Shown: positions 34,190 to 42,900 of the stretch, piece after piece
How the letters are laid out: each line of letters opens with the position of its first letter
How positions within the stretch are numbered: the first letter of the stretch is position 1
NCBI RefSeq assembly: GCF_027270315.1
Contig: NZ_CP114413.1
Span: 8,618,001 to 8,682,000 of the forward strand
Length of the DNA stretch: 64,000 nt
Direction of reading: 5' to 3'
Origin: Streptomyces cinnabarinus
GTDB lineage: Bacteria; Actinomycetota; Actinomycetes; Streptomycetales; Streptomycetaceae
The notes under the pieces: generated by a model
Databases searched by the model: none
Told to the model about the DNA's origin: nothing
Seen by the model: only the letters and a program-made list of their open reading frames with translations
Translations under genes and position numbers: made by a program

Positions 34190-34864
34190 TCAGGAGCAGT
34201 TGTAGGTGAACCGAGCGGTGACCGTTTCGCGGGTCGGCGAGAGCAGGTGGAGCTCGGCCAGCGCCGTGCGTTGCCCCTTGCCCTGGAAGGTCCACTTCAG
34301 GTGGAGTCTCGCCTCTTCCTGGTCGCGGACGACCACTTCGCGCAGGACGCCGGAGGCGGTGCCGTCGCTCCTGGTCCAGCGGTAGGACAGCGTGCCGGGC
34401 TGGCCGTTCGTCCGGACCACGCCGACGATGTCCGCCGTCCCGTCGCACCCCAGAACCTGCGGCTGGGCCGTGACCGTCACCGTGTCGACCTCGACGGACG
34501 GCCCGAGCCGCTGCCAGGCGAGGAACGCGAGGACGCAGATCAACACCACGGCGGGCAGCGCGTGTCTGCGCCAGCGCCGACGCGGCGGTGCCGGGGGCGT
34601 CGGCACCACGGGGAGCGTCCGGTGCGCGACGGCGGCGGTGACGCCCGGACCGAAGCGCAGGAGGGTGCCGTCGACACGGTCGGGCGGAGGCGGCGACGGC
34701 GCCGGTGACGGGGACTCGTCGACGAGCGTGTTCTCGGGCGGCGGTCTCTGGATCCAGTGGCTGGCCAGCACCGTGGCGCTGTACTCGGCCTCGGCCTCGG
34801 CCTCGTCGGAGCCAGAGCCAGAGCCGGAGCCGGAGCCGGGGCTGTGCTCATTCTGAGCGGTCAT
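34190..34864 (-). CDS. Single-pass membrane protein with ectodomain, kinase partner
   Basis: A 224-residue protein. The N-terminus has a Gly-Ser repeat and acidic run, a Pro-rich stretch, a basic PPRRRWRRH stop, one membrane segment (about 105-122) and an extracellular beta domain (about 125-224) with two Cys. ATG 34864 overlaps the stop of the kinase gene (ATGA). The ectodomain pattern (TADIVGVVRTNG, SYRWTRSDG, LHLKWTFQGKG) resembles the extracellular end of the kinase, so the two may sense together or form a complex. No named family is recognised. Confidence 0.7.
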   Translation of the reverse strand: MTAQNEHSPGSGSGSGSGSDEAEAEAEYSATVLASHWIQRPPPENTLVDESPSPAPSPPPPDRVDGTLLRFGPGVTAAVAHRTLPVVPTPPAPPRRRWRRHALPAVVLICVLAFLAWQRLGPSVEVDTVTVTAQPQVLGCDGTADIVGVVRTNGQPGTLSYRWTRSDGTASGVLREVVVRDQEEARLHLKWTFQGKGQRTALAELHLLSPTRETVTARFTYNCS

Positions 34865-36507
34865 CGGATGTCACACCGCCTGGTCAGGAGCTGCTGAGTG
34901 GCGTCACCGCCGGCGGCGGTCGGGCTGGTGGCGGCATAGACCGACCAGTAGCAGCCGGTGTTCTGGAACGTGTGGTCGACGGCGATCGAGTACGTGGTCG
35001 CCCCACTGCGCGTGAACGTCTGTGGCGCACCGTCGGCGACGCCGAGCTGCCCACTGACGTTGCTCGTGTACCACGAGACGGTGAGGGAGATCGGCCCGGT
35101 GCCGTCCGTGGTGATGTTGAGGGTCGCGGTGGCCGTCGTAGGCCCGGTCTGGCTGAACCCCGACACCGTCACGGCCTTGACGGCGGGCGCGACCGGCGAC
35201 GGGGGAGCGGTGGTGGTCGTCGGCGTCGCCGTGCTCCCAGTGCCGTCGGGGGGCGTCGCCGTCTCCGTGCCCCCGGCCGAGGCGGAGGGCTCCGCGCCAC
35301 CCGGTGTCTCCGAGCCGGTGGGCTCCTCACCGGGCGACGACGAAGGGCTCTCCGACGCGGTGGACGTCGGGGACGCGGAGGCCGACGAGGTCGGCGCCGT
35401 GGTCCCGGCCGGTTCCGCGCCGGGCCCGGCGCTAGTCGTGGCCAGAGCCTCTGCCGCCTCCTGCGCCGCGGTCCCCGCGTTCAACGGGATTCCGTACGTC
35501 AGAAGCACTCCGAGCACGACAGCCGCGACCGAGACCAGCACTCCGGGACGGCCGGGCACCCAGGATCGGGCGGGGACGGGGCCCGCACCTTGGGGCAGGA
35601 CCGTGCGTGCGAGGTCCGTGGTGGTACGAGGAGTGCCGCGGGCCGAGGGCAGCAGCAGGGGCAGCAGTGCCACCAGCGCGGCGAGCCGGCCCCGGCCCCG
35701 CTCCTCCCAGTCCGGCCCGTAGGCGGTGCCCGCGACCGCCTCCAGCTCAGTGACGAACTCCGCCGCCTGCGCAGGCCGTTGCGCCGGGTCCTTGGCCAGA
35801 CCGCGGCGGATGAGCGCGCGCACCGCTTCGGGCGCCTCGTCGTCCGGGACCGGCGCCTCGACGTGCTGCAACGCCAGTTCCGCGAAGTTGTCGCCCGAGT
35901 AGGGCTTGTGCCCCGTCAGGCACTCGAAGAAGGTGGCCGTGGCCGCGTACACATCGGTGGCCGGTGAAGCGGGCGCGCCGGTCCACTGCTCCGGGGACAT
36001 GTACGAGGGGGTCCCCGCCACACCGGCCGTGGTGCCGGAGTCCACCGCGATCCCGAAGTCGACGAGCTTGGACGAACCGTCCGGCACGACCAGGACGTTC
36101 TCCGGCTTGTAGTCGCGGTGGACGACACCGACGCGATGCGCGTCGGCCAGGCCGAGCAGCGATCCCTTGAGGATGACGAGCGCGGCCTCGGGGTCGAGCG
36201 GGCCGTGCCGGGTCAGCATGGTCCGCAGCGAGACGCCGTCCACCAGCTCCATCACGATGGCGGCGCCCTGCGGGCCCTCCACGTACTCGTACAGGCCGGT
36301 GACGTACGGGCTCTCCAGCCCGCCGAGCAGCCGGGCCTCCGCCCGGAAGTCGTACACGAAGCCGGGCTGGGTGCGCAGTGACTCGCTGAGGTACTTCACC
36401 GCGACCGCTACACCGGTCTCCTCGTGCACGGCCAGGACGACGCGCCCGCTCGCTCCCGCACCGAGTTCGAGTGACTCGCTGTATCCGGGCACTTCCCATG
36501 TGCTCAT
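34861..36507 (-). CDS. Transmembrane serine/threonine protein kinase
   Basis: A 548-residue Hanks-type kinase. The kinase domain (about 8-265) has the Gly-rich loop LGAGASGRVV, the Lys in AVKYL, HRDYKPENV (Tyr in place of the usual Leu), DFGIA and SPEQW. A juxtamembrane stretch leads to one membrane segment (about 322-342), a Thr/Ser/Pro-rich linker of about 100 residues, and an extracellular beta domain (about 440-548) with two Cys. It signals from the wall zone to cytoplasmic targets. It is coupled to the small membrane protein carrying a similar ectodomain. Confidence 0.9.
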   Translation of the reverse strand: MSTWEVPGYSESLELGAGASGRVVLAVHEETGVAVAVKYLSESLRTQPGFVYDFRAEARLLGGLESPYVTGLYEYVEGPQGAAIVMELVDGVSLRTMLTRHGPLDPEAALVILKGSLLGLADAHRVGVVHRDYKPENVLVVPDGSSKLVDFGIAVDSGTTAGVAGTPSYMSPEQWTGAPASPATDVYAATATFFECLTGHKPYSGDNFAELALQHVEAPVPDDEAPEAVRALIRRGLAKDPAQRPAQAAEFVTELEAVAGTAYGPDWEERGRGRLAALVALLPLLLPSARGTPRTTTDLARTVLPQGAGPVPARSWVPGRPGVLVSVAAVVLGVLLTYGIPLNAGTAAQEAAEALATTSAGPGAEPAGTTAPTSSASASPTSTASESPSSSPGEEPTGSETPGGAEPSASAGGTETATPPDGTGSTATPTTTTAPPSPVAPAVKAVTVSGFSQTGPTTATATLNITTDGTGPISLTVSWYTSNVSGQLGVADGAPQTFTRSGATTYSIAVDHTFQNTGCYWSVYAATSPTAAGGDATQQLLTRRCDIR

Positions 36508-36671
36508 CTCATCCCCCGACCTTGCTTTGCGCTCAGAGACACATTTTCGGCCACGGTGGTTGCAGGGCCAGAAGTATCCGCGAGGCGTACCCGGACCGTG
36601 ACATCGACCGGAAAGGGAACAAAGCGATAACGGCAGGCAACGGGCCGGTGGTTGAGGAGGTCTAGTCCGCC

Positions 36672-37937
36672 ATGAAGATCTCTTTCCTGATTCACAACGC
36701 CTACGGCATCGGAGGCACGATCACCACGACGTTCAACCTGGCCCAGGCGCTGGCCACACGGCACGACGTGGAGATCGTCTCGGTGTTACGCCATCGGGAA
36801 CGCCCGAATTTCACCCTGGACCCCAGAGTTTCCCTGCGGCCTCTGGTGGATCTGCGGAAGGAAAAGGAACATCCGCTTCATCTGAGACCTGCGAGCGTGT
36901 TTCCGGCTGCCGAGTACCGTTACCAGCAGTACAGCGAGTTGACCGATCAGCGGATCGGCGAGTGGCTGAAGGCGACCGACGCCGATGTGGTGATCGGCAC
37001 CCGCCCCGGGCTCAATGTGCATCTGGCCTTTCAGGCCCCGGAGAATGTCGTCCGCATCGGTCAGGAACACCTCACCCTCGACAACCACTCACCGGCGCTG
37101 CGCACCGCGCTGCGCCGGGCCTACCGGCGGCTGGACGTGCTCACCACCGTCACGGAGGCGGACGCCGCCGCCTACCGGCGCAAGATGCGCCTGCCCGGCG
37201 TCAGGGTGAAGGCCCTTCCCAACAGCGTCCCCGACCCGGTGCTGCCTGCCGCCGACGGCCGCGCGAAGGTGGTGGTCGCGGCCGGCCGACTGGTTCCGGT
37301 GAAACGTTACGACCTGCTCATCGAGGCATTCGCCCGAGTGGCCGCCGCCCACCCGGACTGGCAGCTGCGCATCTACGGAAAGGGCGAGGAGCAGGCCCGG
37401 CTGCGTCAGCTCGTCCAGAGCCTTGGCCTGTACGACAACGTCTTCCTGATGGGCGCGGCCACCCCCATGGAAGCGGAGTGGGTCAAGGGCTCCATCGGCG
37501 CCGCAGCGTCCAACTTCGAGCCGTTCGGCATGACCATCGTCGAGGCGATGCGCTGCGGACTCCCTGTGGTGAGCACCGATTGCCCCTACGGACCCGGCGA
37601 GATCATCGAGGACGGCGTCGACGGCCGCCTGGTGCCGGTCGGCGACCGCGACGCGCTGGGCGAGGCCCTGCTGGAACTCGTCGCCGACGACGAGCGGCGC
37701 CGACGGATGGGCCGTACGGCCAGGGAGAACGCGCGACGCTTCGCCCCGGCCCCGGTCGTGGAGCAGGCCGAACGCCTCATCGACGAGGCGATGTCGGCGA
37801 GAAGAGCGGGGCGGCCGGTCGCACCGGAACGGGACCGAATACATCGGGCCCTGATCAGCCAGGGCTTCGCGGCCCGCGACGCCGCCCACGCCGCGGCAGG
37901 CAGCGCGCTGCGCGCCGTACGGAGGGGACAGCGATGA
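36672..37937 (+). CDS. Glycosyltransferase family 4
   Basis: A 421-residue GT-B glycosyltransferase. The N-terminal domain starts ISFLIHNAYGIGGTITTTFNLA; the C-terminal domain carries AGRLVPVKRYDLLIEAFA and the donor-site motif SNFEPFGMTIVEAMRCGLPVVSTD (EX7E type). GGAGG lies 12 nt before ATG 36672. It overlaps the next gene by ATGA. Likely roles are wall glycopolymer or exopolysaccharide synthesis; the sugar is unknown. Confidence 0.88.
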   Translation: MKISFLIHNAYGIGGTITTTFNLAQALATRHDVEIVSVLRHRERPNFTLDPRVSLRPLVDLRKEKEHPLHLRPASVFPAAEYRYQQYSELTDQRIGEWLKATDADVVIGTRPGLNVHLAFQAPENVVRIGQEHLTLDNHSPALRTALRRAYRRLDVLTTVTEADAAAYRRKMRLPGVRVKALPNSVPDPVLPAADGRAKVVVAAGRLVPVKRYDLLIEAFARVAAAHPDWQLRIYGKGEEQARLRQLVQSLGLYDNVFLMGAATPMEAEWVKGSIGAAASNFEPFGMTIVEAMRCGLPVVSTDCPYGPGEIIEDGVDGRLVPVGDRDALGEALLELVADDERRRRMGRTARENARRFAPAPVVEQAERLIDEAMSARRAGRPVAPERDRIHRALISQGFAARDAAHAAAGSALRAVRRGQR

Positions 37938-38773
37938 GCCAGGCACCGGTCACGACGACACAGGACACCCCACCGCGCGCCCACTGCACGGCGGACGCCG
38001 ACGGCCGGATCACCTTCCACCTTCCCGCACTTGAGGCGTCGGACCCCGCGTCGGCGCAACTGCTGGTGCGGCTGCGCCCCAAGAAGGGCGAGCCCGAGAA
38101 GACCTCCCACGTCCTGTCCGTCGAAGCGGCGGACGGCGGGGGACGCGCGGTCCTGGAGCCGCAGCCGGCCCTCCCCGAGGGGCGATGGGACGTGTACCTG
38201 CTGCCCGAACCGGGAGCGCCGCGCCTCCGCCTCCGCCCCGGCATGCGGGACCTGCGGGCCCTGGTCGACGGACACACCCGTGACCGGCCGTCGCCGGTGG
38301 CGGTGCGCGTCCCGTACACCACCAAGGACGGCTATCTCGCGGTACGGACCTGGCTGCGCGCCGGCCACGCCGAGATCGAGGGCATCGAGGTGACGGACGG
38401 GACGTTGACCCTCAAGGCGCGGCTGCACGGCGCAGCCACCCTGTCCGAGGAAGCTGTCGTACGACTGCGCGCGAGGGGTGCCAACGGCCCTGTACGGACC
38501 CTCCGGCCGCAGGTCGAGGGCGATGGCCGGCGGTTCTCCTTCACCGCGGACATCGCCGAGCTGACCGTCGAGGGCAGCCGCGTCTGGGACCTCGGAGTGC
38601 GGCCCCGATCCGCCGACGGGACCTCCTACATCCGTATCGGCCGGCTGCTCGACGACGTGGCGGACCGCAAGGAGATCTTCGTGTATCCGTCCGCCACGGT
38701 CGGGGGTCTCGTCGTGCGCCCGTACTACACGGTGGACAACGACCTCTCCGTGGAGGTGACGGCCGCCGAGTGA
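37934..38773 (+). CDS. Hypothetical protein, glycosyltransferase-linked
   Basis: A 279-residue protein without signal or membrane segments, apparently two similar beta domains (about 20-100 and 120-260), with repeated LRLRPGMRDLRALVDG-type and RVPYTTKDGYLAVRTWL strands. I recognise no named family. Its ATG overlaps the glycosyltransferase stop, so it probably serves the same glycan pathway, for example as a sugar-polymer-binding partner; that is inference. Confidence 0.7.
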   Translation: MSQAPVTTTQDTPPRAHCTADADGRITFHLPALEASDPASAQLLVRLRPKKGEPEKTSHVLSVEAADGGGRAVLEPQPALPEGRWDVYLLPEPGAPRLRLRPGMRDLRALVDGHTRDRPSPVAVRVPYTTKDGYLAVRTWLRAGHAEIEGIEVTDGTLTLKARLHGAATLSEEAVVRLRARGANGPVRTLRPQVEGDGRRFSFTADIAELTVEGSRVWDLGVRPRSADGTSYIRIGRLLDDVADRKEIFVYPSATVGGLVVRPYYTVDNDLSVEVTAAE

Positions 38774-38791
38774 AGGGGCGGCGCGAACCGC

Positions 38792-38822
38792 TTGACCCTC
38801 ACGTGGCGTGATGCCGCAGGCT
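38792..38822 (+). promoter_or_regulatory. MerR-type promoter with 19-bp spacer and internal dyad
   Basis: TTGACC (38792-38797) and CAGGCT (38817-38822) are separated by exactly 19 bp, the stretched spacing activated by MerR proteins. The perfect dyad TCACG-TGG-CGTGA (38799-38811) sits in the spacer, as in MerR and TipA promoters. The -10 ends 7 bp before the GTG start, so the mRNA is probably leaderless. Confidence 0.7.
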
Positions 38823-38829
38823 CGGTGGC

Positions 38830-39945
38830 GTGGAAGAACACCTGACCGTGGGACGCGTGGCGGAGCTGACCGGAGTGAGCGTCCGCACGCTGCATCACTA
38901 TGACGAGATCGGCCTGGTACGGCCGTCCGCGCGGACCGCGGCCGGATACCGGGCCTACTCGGCGGTCGACGTGGAGCGGCTGCGGGAGGTCCTCGCCTAC
39001 CGGCGGCTGGGTTTCGGGCTGCGCGAGATCGCGGATCTGGTCGACGACCCGCACACCGACGCGGTCGCGCGCCTGCACCGGCTGCGCGGCCTGCTGCTGG
39101 AACAGCGCGACAGCGCCGCCGCCATGGTGACGGCCATCGACAAGGAACTGGAGGCACGGGCCATGGGGATCAGGACCACGTCGGAGGAGCAACTGCAAGT
39201 ATTCGGAGCGCAGTTGTACGACACCATCGGGTCCGCCTACCCGGCGACACGACGCACCGAGCCGCGGATCGCCGCGAGGGTCTGGGACGCGCTCGGGGAC
39301 GCGCGGACGGTACTGAACGTGGGCGCCGGCACCGGCTCCTACGAACCCCCGGACCGTGACGTGACCGCGGTGGAACCGTCGGCGGTGATGCGGGCGCAGC
39401 GCCCCGTCGGGGCGGCACCGTGCGTCGCCGCCGCCGCGGAGAGCCTTCCGTTCGAGGACCAGTCCTTCGACGCGGCGATGGCCTTCAGCACCGTGCACCA
39501 CTGGCAGGACCCGATCGCCGGGCTGCGCGAGATGCGGCGCGTGGCCCGGCGGGTGGTGGTGTTCACGCACGACGCCAGTGACGCCGGGTGGCGGCAGCGG
39601 TTCTGGCTCACCCGCGACTACCTGCCCGAGGTCGCCGCTCTCGTCGGCGGACGCCCTCCGGTGGACCGGCTGGCCAGCGCGATCGGGGCTCGCATGGAGC
39701 CGGTGCTCATCCCGTGGGACTGCGCCGACGGCTTCTTCGAGGCCTACTGGCGACGGCCCGAGGCGTATCTGGAGGACCATGTGCGCCGCGCGATATCGGT
39801 GTGGACCCGAGTCGGGCCCGAGGCCGAACAGCGGGCGGTCGACGGGCTCCGCGACGACCTGTCCTCCGGCCGGTGGGCCGAGCGCAACCGCGACCTCGTC
39901 GATCTCGACGCGGCAGAACTCGGCCTCCGCCTGCTCGTGGCCTGA
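38830..39945 (+). CDS. MerR-family regulator fused to a SAM-dependent methyltransferase
   Basis: A 371-residue fusion. The MerR helix-turn-helix (about 1-70; VGRVAELTGVSVRTLHHYDE and the wing GYRAYSAVDVERL) continues into the dimerising coiled coil (about 75-112). The second half (about 130-371) is a class I methyltransferase with motif I VLNVGAGTGSYEP, an acidic VTAVEPS after beta-2 and a Methyltransf_11-like core (SLPFEDQSFDAAMAFSTVHHW). The effector domain of a MerR regulator is thus replaced by an enzyme. SAM or the methylated compound could control transcription. It starts at GTG 38830 on a MerR-type promoter, suggesting self-regulation. Confidence 0.88.
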   Translation: MEEHLTVGRVAELTGVSVRTLHHYDEIGLVRPSARTAAGYRAYSAVDVERLREVLAYRRLGFGLREIADLVDDPHTDAVARLHRLRGLLLEQRDSAAAMVTAIDKELEARAMGIRTTSEEQLQVFGAQLYDTIGSAYPATRRTEPRIAARVWDALGDARTVLNVGAGTGSYEPPDRDVTAVEPSAVMRAQRPVGAAPCVAAAAESLPFEDQSFDAAMAFSTVHHWQDPIAGLREMRRVARRVVVFTHDASDAGWRQRFWLTRDYLPEVAALVGGRPPVDRLASAIGARMEPVLIPWDCADGFFEAYWRRPEAYLEDHVRRAISVWTRVGPEAEQRAVDGLRDDLSSGRWAERNRDLVDLDAAELGLRLLVA

Positions 39946-39957
39946 ACCATCACTGCT

Positions 39958-39971
39958 CCGATCATGATCGG
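39958..39971. terminator. Short palindrome between convergent genes
   Basis: CCGATCATGATCGG is a perfect 14-bp palindrome between the MerR-methyltransferase stop (39945) and the nitrate reductase stop (39974). It is a weak candidate terminator or a protein site. Confidence 0.35.
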
Positions 39972-39973
39972 GG

Positions 39974-42900
39974 TCAGTAGACGTCGCGGACGTAGCGCTT
40001 GTCCGCCGCAAGGCGCCTGACGTAGGCCGCGGCCTCGTCGGGGCTCAGGCCGCCGTGAGTGGTCGCGATGTCCTTGAGGGCCTCGTCGACGTCCTTGGCC
40101 ATGCGCGTGGCGTCGCCGCAGACGTAGAAGTGGGCGCCGTCCTGGAGCCACTGCCACAGGCGGGGGCCGTGTTCGCGCATCCGGTCCTGGACGTAGACCT
40201 TGTTGCGCTGGTCGCGGGAGAAGGCGAGGTCGAGGCGGTCGAGGTGGCCCGATGCCCGGTACGCCGCCAGCTCCCGCTCGTAGTAGAAGTCCGTGGCCTG
40301 GCGCTGTTCGCCGAAGAAGAGCCAGTTGGGCCCGGTGTGGCCACGGGCCTCGCGCTCCTGGAGGAAGCCGATGAAGGGGGCCACGCCGGTTCCGGGCCCC
40401 ACCATGATCATGGGCGTGGCGGAGTCGGCCGGTGGGCGGAAGTGGGGGGAGCGCTGGACGAAGACCTGGACGGGGCCGTCGTCCGCGTGGTCGGACAGGT
40501 ACGTCGAGCACACTCCCATGCGGTCCCGGCCGAGGGCGTTGCTGTAGCGGACGACGGAGACGGTGAGGCGGACCTCATTGGGGTGGGCGAGCGGGCTGGA
40601 GGATATGGAGTACAGGCGGGGCTGGAGGCGTTTGAGGACACCCGCCCACTCCTGCACCGGGGCCCGGACGGGGAACTCGGCGATGACGTCGGCGGCCTGG
40701 CGGCCCCAGCTCCACTGCGCGAGGGTGTCCTTGTTGTCGGGCCGCAGCAGGCGCTTGAGGTCGTGGTTGCCGGTGCGATCCGTCACGAACCTCAACAGGT
40801 CGGTGGTGATGCGGGCGATGTCCAGCCGGGTGCGCAGGGCTTCCTCAAGAGGAAGGGGTGTGCCGTCGCCGAGGTCGATCGCCTCATCGGGGTCGAGGCC
40901 GGTGAGGGCCAGCCATTCGGCGACGAGCGGGGCGCCGTTGGTCGGCCAGACACCGAGGGCGTCGCCCGCGTCGTAGGCGAGTTCGCCGTCGCGGGTGTCG
41001 AAGGCGAACTGCCGGACCTCCTTCTGGGAACCGGGCAGGCTGAGCAGCCTGTTGCCGACGAGGAGGGTGGCGAAGGGGGATGCCTTGGTCGGCGCGGGTG
41101 TGGTGGGCGCTGTTCTCGTCGCGGGTTGCGGGCGGTCGGCCGTGGCCAGGGCGGTGACGACCTGGCCGAGCCAGTCCTCGGCGTCGTCCTCGAAGTCGGG
41201 CTCGCAGTCGGTGCGGGGGAGTAGCCGGGTGGCCCCGAGCGCGTCGAGTCGCTCGTCGAGGCGGCGGCCGTGACCGCAGAAGTCGTCGTAGCTGGAGTCA
41301 CCGAAGGCGAGGACCGCGTACCGGATCCCCTCCAGCCGTCCCGCGTCCGGGGCGCAGAGCAGCTGCCAGAAGTCGGCGCCGTTGTCGGGCGCGTCGCCGT
41401 CCCCGAAGGTGCTGGTGACGATCAGTACATCGGTGTCCGCCGTGAGGTGTGCCGGGGACACCTCGGCCATGGGCAGCAGCTCGACGGCACGGCCGGACTC
41501 GGCGAGCCGGCCGGCGGCGGTGGCGGCGAACTCCTCGGCGTTGCCTGTCTGGGACGCGTAGAGGATGAGCAGACGGCGGGTCGGTACGGCGGCCGGGGCC
41601 GCGATGGTGGGTCCGTCGGCGCGGGAGAACATCCCGGCCAGCACACCGTCGACCCAGAGAGCGTTCTCCCGGGAGAAGGGCGCGCTCGGAGGCAGCACGG
41701 GGACCCGTCCGTCGGGTGGGGCGACGGTGAGGGCGGAGAGATAGCCGGAAAGGTATTCGCGCTCCGGCTCGGCCAGGATCCTCGGGGCGTAGTCGCCGAT
41801 GCCGAAGAGCGTGGCGAGCACGTGGACGGGTGAGTCAGTCGGTCCGGCCGGTACCGGCCAGGGGGTGGGAGCCACAGTCGGGGTCTCGGGGACGGGGACG
41901 GCCGTCCTGGCGAGGGCGACGGCGCAGACCTTCAACTCGGGCTGGAAGGAGATCGGGTCGATGGCGTCGCTGGTGACGGCGTTGATGCTGAGGTACTCGC
42001 CGAAGAGGTCGTTCCAGTGGAAGGGAGCGAAGCATGTGCCGGGCCGGACCCGGTCGGTCACCACGGCGGGCAGTACGGCCCGCCCGCGGCGGGAGGCGAC
42101 TTCGAGATGGTCGCCCTCGCTCACGCCCAGCGCCCCGGCGTCGTCGGGATGGACCTCCACGAACGGTCCGGGGTTGAGCTTGTTGAGCTTGGCGACCTTG
42201 CCGGTCTTGGTCATCGTGTGCCACTGGTGCTGGAGGCGGCCCGTGTTGAGGACGAAGGGGTAGTCGTCGTCCGGGAGTTCGGCGGCCGGCAGGTGCGGGC
42301 GGGCGAAGAACTGGGCCCGTCCGCTCGCGGTCGGGAAGACCAGACGGGGGCAGGTGCCGTCCTCGCGTTCCAGGAGGGCCTGGCTGACGCCGTCGTTGAG
42401 ATAGCGGATCGGGTTGTGGTCCGGGCCGTCCACGCTCGGCGCCGGCCACTGGACGGGTGTGGTGCGCAGCCGGTCGTAGGTCACACCACGCAGGTCCCAG
42501 CCGGTCTTGGGGTTCCACGCCTGCTTGAGCTCCTCGAAGACCTCCTCGGCGCAGGCGTACGTGAAGGATTCGGCGAAGCCCATCTCGCAGGCCACCCGGG
42601 CGATCAACTGCCAGTCGGGGAGCGCCTGTCCGGGCGCGTCGACGACTCCCTGCGCGAGGGTGAGATTCCGCTCGGAGTTGATCATCACGCCGTCGGACTC
42701 CGCCCACAGCGTCGCGGGCAGGACGACATCGGCGTAGGCGTTGGTCTCGGTCTCGGCGAACACGTCCTGGGCGATGACGAGTTCGGCGGCCTCAAGACCG
42801 GCGATGACGTTCTTGCGGTTGGCGACGGAGGCGACCGGGTTGGTGCAGATGATCCAGCACGCCTTGATGTCCCCGGCGGCCATCTGCTCGAACATCTCGA

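Noticed and set aside
31466..34708. Long plus-strand open frame across the DUF4139 and lipoprotein genes
   Set aside because: It runs antisense over several well-supported minus-strand genes and has no recognisable domain or sensible start.
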